A stretch of DNA of 64,000 nt from Sulfitobacter sp. CW3 (GCF_019392245.1 NZ_JAHXRL010000010.1:62001-126000), one strand, 5' to 3'; shown: positions 17,601 through 26,645, counted from the first letter of the stretch. Notes: generated by a model from the letters alone, not told the origin. A program made the numbers and translations.

Positions 17601-18329
17601 ATGTTCGCAGGAACTCTCACCCAAACCACAGCCCGTGACACTGTCTCGTTTAACGGCAAATTGCATGCGCGGGACTTCGATATCGCCATTGCGCTCAACC
17701 CGGTTGCGAAGACATCTCCCAAATCTCCTGATTTCGAAGTGACAGCGATCAATCGCACTCGTCGCACAATTCGGATTGGATCGGCGTGGGACCAGATCAG
17801 TGACAAAACCGGTAACCGCTACATCTCGTTGCAAGTTGACGTCGGAAATGGTCCGTTTCGGGTGAATGCAGTGCAGACCGAAGAGGCACGCAAAGCCAAG
17901 AGCAACGACTTTGACATCATTCCATTTGTTGCAAACAGTGTGATGAAGTCTGGCTCGATCAGCGGTGAGTTGACTGCGATGGATGCAGATAACGCATTTG
18001 CGGGCTATGTGGCCAATATGATGTTCGATCTGAACTTCATGTTGATCGAGAACGAGTACAAGACAGCTGAAAAGCACCCAGATTATCGCATTGAAATCAG
18101 CTCTCCAAACGGAACAGCGATCCGCGTCGGGTCGGCCTGGCTTGCCACAAGCGAGAAGACCGGCAACGATTACATCTCGCTTCTGATCAACACGCCTGAT
18201 GGGGATTTGCGGGTCAATGCGGTCCAGAACGAAGAACAGCGTGGCGGGGATACATTCTCAATCATTCCTTTTGTTGAAGCGGGTGAAACTGTTGGCTCGG
18301 CAACTGGTGGGTTGGCCTTGGTCGCGTGA
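17601..18329 (+). CDS. Tandem DUF736-like protein
   Basis: 242 residues made of two homologous halves. Half one has SPDFEVTAI...IRIGSAWDQISDKTGNRYISLQVD, half two has HPDYRIEIS...IRVGSAWLATSEKTGNDYISLLIN; both end with a RVNAVQ-E phrase. The IGSAW...G-YIS core is that of DUF736, small plasmid proteins normally of about 100 residues with one copy. The duplication inside one chain is unusual. No signal peptide; probably cytoplasmic. It is a single-gene unit with the recurrent leader upstream and a strong terminator downstream. Function of the family is not known to me. Confidence 0.75.
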   Translation: MFAGTLTQTTARDTVSFNGKLHARDFDIAIALNPVAKTSPKSPDFEVTAINRTRRTIRIGSAWDQISDKTGNRYISLQVDVGNGPFRVNAVQTEEARKAKSNDFDIIPFVANSVMKSGSISGELTAMDADNAFAGYVANMMFDLNFMLIENEYKTAEKHPDYRIEISSPNGTAIRVGSAWLATSEKTGNDYISLLINTPDGDLRVNAVQNEEQRGGDTFSIIPFVEAGETVGSATGGLALVA

Positions 18330-18350
18330 GTACAGTTAAAAATTTAGGAC

Positions 18351-18383
18351 GGGGCGCTTGAGGGTTCTCGAGCGCCCCTTTTT
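18351..18383 (+). terminator. Intrinsic terminator
   Basis: GGGGCGCT (18351-18358) pairs with AGCGCCCC (18371-18378), with an extra GAG/CTC inner stem, followed by TTTTT. It terminates the DUF736-like gene and insulates the IetA/IetS unit. Confidence 0.9.
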
Positions 18384-18528
18384 ATGTCAAAAGAGTGCCC
18401 TTTGACGACTAAATACGATGAAATCTGGATTATTGCGGATTTTTCAGGAATATGCTTGCTAAATCAGGAATATTTGTTGATATTCAGGATAACGGCAGAA
18501 ACTGCCGGATTATTCCAAGGAATCTACG

Positions 18529-19737
18529 ATGGAACACTTCTCGGTCATTCAAAGCATTATCAGATCTGGATTGGCCGGTGATCAAGACGGATTAGACAAA
18601 CAGGTGCAGCGGTTGTTGACGCGGCTTGAGAAAGCCGGACAAACCAAAGAGGCCACAACGGTGCGCAGACTGTTACAGTCTGCGACGGACACGAAAGAGT
18701 TAACCCCTAGTCGTGTTGAGGTTTCTCGGGCGATGATCACAGGCGAAGTGCTGACGCTGGATACGAACCCTCCCATCGACCGTGAAACAGGTGCGCAGCT
18801 CTGCACAATTGAGTTCCCCGGAGCACAGCGGACGGCCCCAATTTACGAGGTGGATGTCAGGGAAACAATCCAGGGACTGCTGGACGAGTGGACCCATCCG
18901 GAAGCACTTCGCTGCGTCGAGGTGGATCCCACACGTTCTTTACTTATCTTTGGCCCCCCAGGATCAGGTAAAACGATGACGGCATACCACATCGCGCAAA
19001 ATCTGAACCTGCCTCTCGTGATGGCTCGCATTGACGGTTTGATTTCATCGTTTTTGGGTACGACGGCACGCAATATTGCCAATTTGTTCGAATTTGCCAA
19101 CCGATACGCGTGTGTGCTGTTGCTAGACGAGTTTGATGCATTGGCGAAGCAGCGTGACGACCCGCAAGAAATTGGCGAGATCAAGCGTGTTGTAAACACG
19201 CTTTTGCAAAACCTCGACCTGCGGCGTGATCATGGAGTGACAATCGCGATCACCAATCATGATCGATTGCTCGATCCTGCAGTCTGGCGGCGTTTTGAGA
19301 CACATGTCCATATCGGGGAACCGAACATGGAAGCCAGTATCCGACTGGTGAAACGGTTTTTACTGCCGATCAAACCCGATGAAGCGACCGTGAGCATTAT
19401 CGCCTACTGTCTTCAGGGCAGGTCTGGGGCGGATCTTCAACGCATTTGCACATCAATCAAACGTACCTTGGCGTTAAGCGGTAAGGAACATAGCGGGCCG
19501 GGTATTTTTCAGGCCCTGAGTGCTGTTCTTGCGCGCCTCCCTTCTCATGACCATGCCCCCGCAAAACTACTGGCAACCGATCCGGACGCGTTTGTGAGCT
19601 TGATTACGAACGACAATCACTTCGCCATTAGTCAGCTGGAGATTGCGGCGGCCACTGGGATAAGCAAATCCAAGATCAGTGAGCTTAAGAAGTCCAATCG
19701 TCATGTTGCTGTGATGGAGGCGTCTCATGCCAAATAA
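18529..19737 (+). CDS. ietA: IetA-like AAA+ ATPase
   Basis: 402 residues with an FtsH-like AAA domain: Walker A FGPPGSGKT near residue 145, Walker B LLLDEFDAL, and arginine-finger region VWRRFETH. The C-terminus ends in a helix-turn-helix-like LEIAAATGISKSKISELKK. Its stop overlaps the start of a subtilisin-type protease gene by 11 bp. An ATPase-subtilase pair of this layout is IetA/IetS, described from plasmid pTiC58 as a stability and incompatibility toxin-antitoxin pair and also listed among candidate anti-phage systems. In that scheme IetA is the antitoxin or control partner. The upstream gap is AT-rich with no visible operator. Confidence 0.85.
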   Translation: MEHFSVIQSIIRSGLAGDQDGLDKQVQRLLTRLEKAGQTKEATTVRRLLQSATDTKELTPSRVEVSRAMITGEVLTLDTNPPIDRETGAQLCTIEFPGAQRTAPIYEVDVRETIQGLLDEWTHPEALRCVEVDPTRSLLIFGPPGSGKTMTAYHIAQNLNLPLVMARIDGLISSFLGTTARNIANLFEFANRYACVLLLDEFDALAKQRDDPQEIGEIKRVVNTLLQNLDLRRDHGVTIAITNHDRLLDPAVWRRFETHVHIGEPNMEASIRLVKRFLLPIKPDEATVSIIAYCLQGRSGADLQRICTSIKRTLALSGKEHSGPGIFQALSAVLARLPSHDHAPAKLLATDPDAFVSLITNDNHFAISQLEIAAATGISKSKISELKKSNRHVAVMEASHAK

Positions 19738-22267
19738 TCCCGTTCAGATCATCCTCAACGATGCCGATTTTTTGCGCGCCCCGGATCCAGGTCAGGGCGG
19801 TGGTAATAAAGACTTCTTTGAAAAAGCAGACGTTGAGTTTGATCGCCATAAAAAGCAACTGCTGCAGTCGATTGAGGGCATCATTGCAGCCATTCAGGCC
19901 AGCCCCTACGGGCCAGCCGCATATCTGAAAGTCCAGATGCGGGAAGCTGCGTTGGCAAAATCGTACCGCCCAGTGTCCTGGCTCTTCCAGAAAGACCAGT
20001 TTCCCTGTGTCGGTGCAGACGCCGTGGGAACGCTCTACTTCAGGGCACCCCTTGTTTATCTTGCCGGTCTTAGGCGGCGGATCGAAGAGGCGGAATACAC
20101 CGTCACTATCAACGTGTCCAAGAACACCGGCCAGCCCTACACTGCAACATCGATTGCGCGGTCCGAAGCGGGTGCGATCGACAGCATTGAAATCGCTCCG
20201 GTTTCAGGGAAGCGACATTTTTCCACATCGGCAGCCATGCAGATGTTCGAAGACCCTCGCACAGTATCTGGGTACCATGTGGAGCTTTTCGAAACGCCCG
20301 CCCGCAATGTCATTGCCGATGATCCGCTTGGGTATGGCGCATTGCTGACAAGCCTTCAGAAGATCCTGCTCAGCTTTGGATCCGGGGCCCGCACACTTTT
20401 GGCCTCCAAGGTCGGGCGCACACCCGTCCTTGAATTTCAGCTGACGCGCGGGGATGAACCTGCATTGGTCGACAACCGTCTGGGGCTGTCGGGTCGTGAC
20501 GTCTCCTCTATTGCGCGTGGCGGGCCGGTGGATATGTCACCGGAACGTCATGATAACGCGCTGGCAACGTTGGCCCATCATCCATTGGTACGTGCTATCC
20601 GGCCTCCGCTCCAACTCCAGCTTGGCGCTCAGGACGCACATTTGCCGCAAGACACTGCGACAGCATCCGGAAGTCAGGTCACGATCCCGATGCCCGTCGA
20701 AGGCGCGCCTTACCCGATTGTGGGTATCGTAGATTCGGGTGTATCCAACGTTCTTGCAGCGTGGCGCAAGGGCCGGTTTGATTTCTTGAGCGAGGATGAG
20801 TTCGACGAGAAACACGGCACAAGTGTCGCGGGGATTCTCACTCTTGGTCAGACCCTAAATGATCCAAAAGTCGCCTCTGAAGCGAGCGGATGCGTGATCT
20901 ACGATGTGCCCCTGTTTCCTAAGGGTCCTTTTATGGACAAATACCTGAACGGCTTTTCTGATTTTCTCGAAGAACTGGAGCAGGCTGTTGCCGAGGCAAG
21001 TCAGGACCACGGCGTTAAGATATTCAATCTCTCCATCAACGTCACCTCTGACGTGGATCGGCACAGATATGGCCTTTATGCAGCGCGGCTTGACCAGATT
21101 GCTGACACATATGGGGTGATCTTCGTGAACTCCGCGGGGAACCTGCCGGTGGGCCAATCGCGTGCGCCTTGGCAAAAAAAGCCCAGCGATGTTGTCGCCT
21201 ATTTTGCATCACGCACGCAGGCCGATACGATTTTCCAGCCTGCGGAAAGCGTGCGTTCAATTTCGGTGGGCGCATTGAATCCGCCAAACACATCGCAAGT
21301 GCCGGGTGCACCGGCCATCTATTCAACACGCGGACCAGGTCTGCAGGTCGGCGTAAAACCGGATGTTGCAACATATGGAGGTGCTGGTGGTGTTGGTCCT
21401 GGAAATGCGACCGGACTGACAACGATAACGCACACGGGCGTGTCACAAGATGTGGCAGGCACAAGCTATGCAGCACCGCTGATTTCAAGAACCCTTGCAG
21501 GACTGGACCGCGAAACCCAAGGAGGGCTGGGGACCGAAGCATTACGGGCGATGCTCTTGCACCATACGGACACACCCGAACCCCTGACCAAGCGTGGCAT
21601 GAAGGACATCAGCCGCCAGTTTGCAGGTTACGGACAGCCGTCAAGTGTTGCGAGTATGCTGGAGACCGATGATCACGAAGTGACCATGGTCTTCCAAAGC
21701 AGGCTTACTGTGGGTGCGCGCAAGCCCGCAATATTGCGTTTTCCGTTTTCGTGGCCACAAAGCCTTGTAGGCGCAGGCAGTGTCTGCTCGGGTCTGGTTA
21801 AGATGACCCTTGTGTATTCGCCGCCACTGGACCCCGCCTTTGGAGCAGAATTTGTACGTGTTAATCTCGAGGCCACGCTTCGCCAACGACAGATCAAGAA
21901 AAACCAGAATGGCCAGTATGGCTACACGAGTCAGATTGATGCGCGTTACCTGCCCAAATCTTCAGGTCTTGGTGTTCCGGAGAAAGCGCTGATCGCACAT
22001 GGTCTCAAATGGTGGCCTTCAAAGCAATACGGAAGCAACCTCATCGAGCGTGGTGATACCTCTGACTGGCGTCTGGAGGTCAGCAGCTTGGTGCGGGCTG
22101 AGGCGGAATTCCCAGTTGAGGGGGTCCCTTTTGCAGTTCTAGTGACGATTAGGGACCCCGATGGCACAAAACCCATTTTTGCGGAAATGCGGCAGTCGCT
22201 GCAGGCCAGCAGGGCAAATGCGCAAGACATCAAAGCTGCGGTACGGCTGCGTCCACGTGGGCGGTAG
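19727..22267 (+). CDS. ietS: IetS-like subtilisin-family (S8) protease
   Basis: 846 residues. The S8 triad is visible: Asp336 in GIVDSGV, His363 in EKHGTSVAG and Ser580 in VAGTSYAAP. A long N-terminal region (~330 residues) precedes the catalytic domain and a ~230-residue beta-rich region follows. There is no signal peptide, so it should act in the cytoplasm, as expected of a toxin or immune effector rather than a secreted protease. It is translationally coupled to the ATPase gene (11-bp overlap). The pair likely stabilises the plasmid, fights phage, or both; the sequence cannot decide. Confidence 0.87.
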   Translation: MPNNPVQIILNDADFLRAPDPGQGGGNKDFFEKADVEFDRHKKQLLQSIEGIIAAIQASPYGPAAYLKVQMREAALAKSYRPVSWLFQKDQFPCVGADAVGTLYFRAPLVYLAGLRRRIEEAEYTVTINVSKNTGQPYTATSIARSEAGAIDSIEIAPVSGKRHFSTSAAMQMFEDPRTVSGYHVELFETPARNVIADDPLGYGALLTSLQKILLSFGSGARTLLASKVGRTPVLEFQLTRGDEPALVDNRLGLSGRDVSSIARGGPVDMSPERHDNALATLAHHPLVRAIRPPLQLQLGAQDAHLPQDTATASGSQVTIPMPVEGAPYPIVGIVDSGVSNVLAAWRKGRFDFLSEDEFDEKHGTSVAGILTLGQTLNDPKVASEASGCVIYDVPLFPKGPFMDKYLNGFSDFLEELEQAVAEASQDHGVKIFNLSINVTSDVDRHRYGLYAARLDQIADTYGVIFVNSAGNLPVGQSRAPWQKKPSDVVAYFASRTQADTIFQPAESVRSISVGALNPPNTSQVPGAPAIYSTRGPGLQVGVKPDVATYGGAGGVGPGNATGLTTITHTGVSQDVAGTSYAAPLISRTLAGLDRETQGGLGTEALRAMLLHHTDTPEPLTKRGMKDISRQFAGYGQPSSVASMLETDDHEVTMVFQSRLTVGARKPAILRFPFSWPQSLVGAGSVCSGLVKMTLVYSPPLDPAFGAEFVRVNLEATLRQRQIKKNQNGQYGYTSQIDARYLPKSSGLGVPEKALIAHGLKWWPSKQYGSNLIERGDTSDWRLEVSSLVRAEAEFPVEGVPFAVLVTIRDPDGTKPIFAEMRQSLQASRANAQDIKAAVRLRPRGR

Positions 22268-22285
22268 CAAGGGAGGATATTTGCT

Positions 22286-22543
22286 ATGGAGACGGTCAGC
22301 GTATCTGGTGCACGCAAAGGTATTACATTGTACAATGAAGATACGTCCCTAAACAGGGACCGCTTTTACCGCGTTTGCCTTTCGCACGGACTTCTGGGTG
22401 GTGACGTTGTTGAGCGCCAATGGGGGCGGCGAGGAACTTGGGGCCGATGCCGGCTGGATTGTTATGAGGATCGCACCTCCGCCTTGCGTGCAATTCATGC
22501 GCTGATTGATGCCAAGTTGCGTCGTGGCTATCATCTTCGTTGA
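22286..22543 (+). CDS. Small WGR-domain protein
   Basis: 85 residues that are almost entirely a WGR domain: NRDRFYRVCLSH, then QWGRRGTWGRCRLDCYEDRT, then a helix ALRAIHALIDAKLRRGYH. WGR domains bind nucleic acid ends in PARPs and some bacterial regulators. A strong GGGAGG lies before the ATG, 18 bp after the subtilase stop, so it is probably in the same transcript. It may be a DNA-sensing accessory of the protease pair or an independent plasmid protein. The assignment rests on the WGR signature and length. Confidence 0.72.
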   Translation: METVSVSGARKGITLYNEDTSLNRDRFYRVCLSHGLLGGDVVERQWGRRGTWGRCRLDCYEDRTSALRAIHALIDAKLRRGYHLR

Positions 22544-22644
22544 AATATGAGAGCTTGCGCCGGTGTCAGTCCGTAAGACATCGAATTGAGACCTTGCAGG
22601 CAGCTGTATCATCCTGCGGTTTGATCAGATGGAGGAGTGAATCT

Positions 22645-23115
22645 TTGGACAGCTATAGTTTTGAACGGCTAAAGGCGCACATCCTACCGTTGTCAGTCGC
22701 GCAAGAATTCGATGCGGCACGCACGGAATGGGACCTTGTCGCAGTCGAAGTTTCGGAAGAGATGGACAATTGTCCCTGCGGGCAGGATATCAAAGAACAT
22801 TGCTTCATTGCAAATCGCCTGACCGGGCATCAAACCTATGTGGGAAATGTTTGCATCAACCGGTTTATGGGAATCTCGACTGGTAGCTTATTTGCGGGCC
22901 TAAAGCGGATCGCGGAAGATGACAGCGCCAATGTAAACGATGATTTGATCGAGTATGCCTATAAGAAAGGCTACCTCTATGATGCCAAGGAGCTCGCGTT
23001 CCTCAAGCAAACGCGGCGAAAGAGGAAACTTTCCACCAAGCAGCTTGAGTGGAAACGCAAGATCAATCGCCGCATTTTAAAAGGGACGGTGGTCGCACGC
23101 AGGACCGAGCGGTAG
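22645..23115 (+). CDS. Cys-rich hypothetical protein
   Basis: About 156 residues from a TTG at 22645 with GGAGGAG 6 nt upstream; another TTG at 22540, directly after the WGR gene, is open but has no ribosome site. The centre holds CPCGQDIKEHCFIANRLTG, then VGNVCINRFM: three or four Cys plus His that could bind zinc, in a pattern I have seen in plasmid and phage proteins without a known role. The C-terminus is strongly basic (TRRKRKLSTKQLEWKRKINR), which suits nucleic-acid binding. Last gene of the IetA/IetS-WGR unit. Confidence 0.6.
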   Translation: MDSYSFERLKAHILPLSVAQEFDAARTEWDLVAVEVSEEMDNCPCGQDIKEHCFIANRLTGHQTYVGNVCINRFMGISTGSLFAGLKRIAEDDSANVNDDLIEYAYKKGYLYDAKELAFLKQTRRKRKLSTKQLEWKRKINRRILKGTVVARRTER

Positions 23116-23308
23116 CGGCTGTGATACTTTCCTTGTTCGAGGGGCATTGCACGCAGCGAGCTTAACCCATCGGTCTCATCATCTCGAGCTGGGAGAGAAA
23201 ACAATGTACAGGCTTTCGCCTGTCGCACATTCGGGCATGCGCCCTCAGAGCGATGTCGCGTCCAGCATCCCGGTTTGACAGGGCCACGAGCACTCCGGTC
23301 GGTGGCCG

Positions 23309-23377
23309 CGCGGGCGGACTGCGCTCTGGTCTGTTTTGCGAAGAGGCAAAACGATCCCGTCACTTCGTCCGCCCGCG
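23309..23377. repeat. Nested inverted repeat in a 590-bp gene-free gap
   Basis: Outer arms CGCGGGCGGAC (23309-23319) and GTCCGCCCGCG (23367-23377) are perfect over 11 bp; inside them GTTTTGC (23333-23339) and GCAAAAC (23346-23352) form a perfect 7-bp stem with a 6-nt loop. The gap 23116-23705 otherwise shows nothing I can call. The fold could be a structured RNA, part of a long leader for the DUF2493 gene, or a strong transcription stop for the unit before it. Confidence 0.55.
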
Positions 23378-23705
23378 GCGCCCCCTTCCTGCGTTTGCCT
23401 GCGTCAGACCTGCCAAACCTACCCTAAATCACACACACATGAGAGCGGTATCATATCCTCCGGATGCGCTCCCGAATCAGCTCGCGTCAAGGATCACATA
23501 ACTTTTCGGCGACGACAGTGATCGTGGCAGCGATTGTTCAGGGTGGTGAGATTCTTCTGTGGTGGGAGGTCGCGCTTCGAAAACTTATATGCCCAGCCAA
23601 GCTGGCGGCTACGCCGTCCCTGACCCGACCAGATTCGGAGCAAAAAACTTGGACATGCCCCCGCGCTCATGCGGTTGGCCCAAACCAAGCTTCAGGAGAT
23701 ACTTC

Positions 23706-24641
23706 ATGGCTTACGACACAGCATCCACATACGAGACAATCGAACTCTTTGGCCTCACTGAAAGAGATGCACAGCTGCCTATTCCGAATGACGACGTTCT
23801 CGAAGACGCCATTGTGCGCGAAACCTTCGAGGCCATGCTCGGCCAGCTTCGCGGAACAGGTCTGGAAGCGGAAATTGAACCCCTCGCCCACGGCCTCGCA
23901 ACCATTCTGCAACGCCGCAAGGTCAACCTGACCCGCGAACTCGACAGAACTGCCGACAAGATCAAGGCTTTGGCAAAATCACATGATGGATCCGAGATAT
24001 CCGAGACAGCCCTTGAGGATGCACAAGAAAAGTTCATCCAGATCCGCGATGTGACCGCCGCATTGGGCGTCATGAGTGAAAAAGCTGCCGAATGTTACGA
24101 GCAGGAGACAGGGCACGCCTTTATCCCTGCATCGGGATCGCGGGCAAGCGCTCGGGCGAGGGAAACAGGGGCGGTCTTTGAAGCAAAACTGCTCCTTGAA
24201 CAGCATGACCGCGAAACTGCCGACAGCTGCAAGATCCAAGGGGTACCTTTGATCGTATCGGGTGCAACCGACTGGACAGACGTGGATACGATCTTCCGCT
24301 ATCTCGACCGGGTTCGTGACCGGATCAAGCAAAACCGCAATCAGGAGATATTCCTCTGCCATAAAGGCGGCAAGGGTGCAGAGTTGATTGCAGCATCCTG
24401 GGCGCGGGCGCGTGGTATCCATCAGGCGAAATTTGATCCCCGCTGGAAGGCGCACGGACGTGCCGCACCGTTCAAATGCAACGACGAGATGCTTGACGAC
24501 AAGTTCGCCGCTGCGGGCGTTGTTTTGTTCGGCGGCAATGGGGTTGCCCTCAATCTCGGTCAGAAAGCCGAAGACAAGGGCATCACGGTTATGCGGATTG
24601 CAGACCCGGCAGGCACATCCAAGCCGAAATCCAAGTCCTGA
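23706..24641 (+). CDS. DUF2493 (SLOG-like) domain protein
   Basis: 311 residues. The ATG at 23706 (MAYDTASTYETIELFG) is chosen for its start context. The N-terminal ~170 residues are helical with heptad-like Leu/Glu patterns. The C-terminal ~140 residues match DUF2493, a Rossmann-like SLOG fold: GVPLIVSGATDWTDVDTIFRYLDRV (a 20-residue core), FLCHKGGKGAELIAASWA and VVLFGGNGVALNL. SLOG proteins bind nucleotides or nucleotide-derived signals. It stands alone between a structured gap and a terminator. Role on plasmids unknown. Confidence 0.75.
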   Translation: MAYDTASTYETIELFGLTERDAQLPIPNDDVLEDAIVRETFEAMLGQLRGTGLEAEIEPLAHGLATILQRRKVNLTRELDRTADKIKALAKSHDGSEISETALEDAQEKFIQIRDVTAALGVMSEKAAECYEQETGHAFIPASGSRASARARETGAVFEAKLLLEQHDRETADSCKIQGVPLIVSGATDWTDVDTIFRYLDRVRDRIKQNRNQEIFLCHKGGKGAELIAASWARARGIHQAKFDPRWKAHGRAAPFKCNDEMLDDKFAAAGVVLFGGNGVALNLGQKAEDKGITVMRIADPAGTSKPKSKS

Positions 24642-24652
24642 TTTGCAGAAAT

Positions 24653-24688
24653 GGTCGCCAGCCTTGAGGGGTTGGCGGCCCTTTTTTT
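24653..24688 (+). terminator. Intrinsic terminator
   Basis: GGTCGCCAGCC and GGTTGGCGGCC form an 11-bp stem with two mismatched or wobble positions, followed by a run of seven T. It ends the DUF2493 gene and faces the convergent nuclease gene. Confidence 0.85.
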
Positions 24689-24746
24689 TACTCACGCTTT
24701 GGCCTGTAGAGCCAATGATTATCCGGATTTCTTGATGATCAAGTGC

Positions 24747-25676
24747 TCAGTCAGACAGCACCGCCTCCATGGTTGCGGCGAGACGATATCCGGCTTGTGT
24801 CAAACGGGATATAACTACGGGTCCGAACCGGTCGAGATATGCCTCATCCATCACGACGGTGCGTTGATTATCCTCATCGCCATCATAGCTGCGCAGGGTC
24901 TCCGAATACCAACAGGCATCTTCTTTCTTGATACAATAGTGCACCTCGGCTTGACGGATTTGATCAAAGCTCTCTGCTGCCCATTCCCATGGCTCTGTAG
25001 CAACCCAACCCATGATCGCGTCAGGATCTGCGTCTTCTATCATCCAGTCCGCAGCACGGTACATTGGCGTGAATTCTGCATATTCATCCGCGTTAGCGGG
25101 CTCGCGCACGAAGATCACCCGTCTTTCCACGAGGCATCGATCCCAAACAGCGTGCAAATTGCTTGCGCCGCATCGCCCACGTTTGTTCACAGAGTTGCCG
25201 CCCCGATCATCCGAAAACGAGACGTGCATTGGTTGATGAATATCACCAATCCAATGGCCGAGAGCCAATGCCGCAGCAAGTCTTTCGTCATTGGGCAAAC
25301 TTGTGTCACCCAGCCGTTCCGCGTCCGGCTCAATTGCACTCAAAAGGCAGTCGCGCCCGCCGGGGCATTGTGCATTTTCGACGCGACTCCAATCTCTTGG
25401 ATAGTTGATATAATGCTCGCTCGGGCGTTGCCGAACCTGGTCTTCACGCAGGCATCCATGATTGAAAGATGGATAAAGTTGATCGCCATGCTCGTCCTCA
25501 AAGCTCTGGTTTTCTATCAGTGCGTTTAACTTGTCGCGGGCATCATCTGTGAGCTGCCGGTAAGCGATTTCACAAACCAGGACATGGCCGAATTTGCTCC
25601 ATGCCTGCGCCTGTGATGGAAGCACCCACGTGAGTGCCATTATGATCAGGGCCAAGTCTCTCATTTGCTTCAACAT
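24747..25676 (-). CDS. Exported S1/P1-type nuclease
   Basis: 309 residues. The ATG at 25676 has AAGGAA upstream and yields a signal peptide ending in AQA, so the mature protein starts WSKFGH, as in S1/P1 nucleases whose N-terminal Trp is a zinc ligand. Further ligands are visible in ALGHWIGDIHQPMH and NLHAVWD, with WxxD and SEHYINYPRDW. These trinuclear-zinc enzymes cut single-stranded DNA and RNA and remove 3' phosphates. Placement in the periplasm suggests nutrient scavenging or attack on incoming nucleic acid. It is an isolated minus-strand gene within plus-strand plasmid genes, which suggests separate acquisition. Confidence 0.88.
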   Translation of the reverse strand: MLKQMRDLALIIMALTWVLPSQAQAWSKFGHVLVCEIAYRQLTDDARDKLNALIENQSFEDEHGDQLYPSFNHGCLREDQVRQRPSEHYINYPRDWSRVENAQCPGGRDCLLSAIEPDAERLGDTSLPNDERLAAALALGHWIGDIHQPMHVSFSDDRGGNSVNKRGRCGASNLHAVWDRCLVERRVIFVREPANADEYAEFTPMYRAADWMIEDADPDAIMGWVATEPWEWAAESFDQIRQAEVHYCIKKEDACWYSETLRSYDGDEDNQRTVVMDEAYLDRFGPVVISRLTQAGYRLAATMEAVLSD

Positions 25677-26385
25677 GAATTCTTTCCTTAAAACACGCCC
25701 CTTCACCCAATTGCAGTGGGGCTATCGATCAAAAGATACGATGAGGATACCCTGGATCTGGTTATTGGCAAAATTTGGCACGTCAAGTGCTTGGGTATGA
25801 CGTTAAATTGCATGACAACGATGTTTATGGCACCTCAGCTTGACCAGCTGAACGGGCTCTAGGCTGCGCCCGAAGCCACAACAAATGTGTCTTCGCCCCT
25901 GCGGGTGACGATCCCTTGTGCGGGCCCATGTACGGTCGGTCAGCTTGAGCCTCTTGAGCAACCTTTCTTATCAGGGAGCTACATCTCCGCCGCGCAGAGC
26001 ACGAAGGGCTTCGTTTGGCACACCCCCCTGCCCGGCTTTGGCGCGGCGACAGGGTCATGGCACCGATGGGGAATCTCACAAGCAGATCTGTATTTCACCA
26101 AGGCCACGGGCATATCGAAGACTGCATCTTGCGGAGGCAGCTATGATCTTTGGTCCATTGAGAGAACCAGTGACAAGATTGCGGTGTTGTCGCGACAGTT
26201 CTGATCTGCCTTGTTTCTTTTGAGATGAATGGGTTGCTGATCTCGGCGGGTTCGTTCCCTGCGCTGCGCTTCGGCAAGCAGAAATACGGCTTCCACCCCT
26301 TCGGTGCGGACCCTCCGCATTGCAACTTGCGACCCCGCCTTAACCGATCAGCTTGTTAACCCACATCGAAACAAGGAGATCAGAA
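25677..26385. other. Gene-poor 709-bp stretch, possible gene remnant
   Basis: No clear gene. A GTG-started plus-strand frame at 25887-26204 (105 codons, with GFGAATGSWHRWGISQADLY) has coding-like codon use but no ribosome site, no recognisable domain and a stop just upstream, so it may be the remains of a gene. TGCGGA/TCCGCA at 26305-26319 is a small hairpin before the next gene. Confidence 0.3.
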
Positions 26386-26601
26386 ATGACTAACTACATC
26401 CTCACAGTTCCCGTCACTTTCACAAAAGACGGCAAAGAACAGACCAGCTACCGCCGCGTTGGTGCAGTCTTCGAAAACACCAAGACCAACGGTGGTGAAA
26501 CCTTCCTCTCTATCAAGCTCGACTACCCCGTCGGCGTTACCGAACTGGTCGCCTTCATTCCCAAGCCAAAAGGCAAAGAGGAAGGTGTCACCGAAGACTA
26601 A
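26386..26601 (+). CDS. Small DUF736-like protein, 71 aa
   Basis: MTNYILTVPVTFTKDGKEQ, then YRRVGAVFENTKTNGGETFL and SIKLDYPVGVTELVAF. The pattern VGAVF-(x)n-FLSIKLDYP resembles the core of DUF736 (IGAAW...YLSVKLDDP) seen twice in the gene at 17601. AAGGAG lies 8 nt before the ATG. A perfect terminator follows, so it is monocistronic. It is too small for more than one domain. Family link is by eye and moderate. Confidence 0.6.
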   Translation: MTNYILTVPVTFTKDGKEQTSYRRVGAVFENTKTNGGETFLSIKLDYPVGVTELVAFIPKPKGKEEGVTED

Positions 26602-26616
26602 GAACCTACCGGTTCT

Positions 26617-26645
26617 GGAGCGGCAGAAATGCCGCTCCCTTTCTT
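26617..26645 (+). terminator. Intrinsic terminator with GAAA loop
   Basis: GGAGCGGCA-GAAA-TGCCGCTCC: a perfect 9-bp stem closed by a GAAA tetraloop, followed by CTTTCTT. It ends the small DUF736-like gene. Confidence 0.85.

Noticed and set aside
25887..26204. 105-codon frame starting with GTG
   Set aside because: Coding-like codons but no ribosome site, no domain and no partner gene; kept only as a possible remnant.
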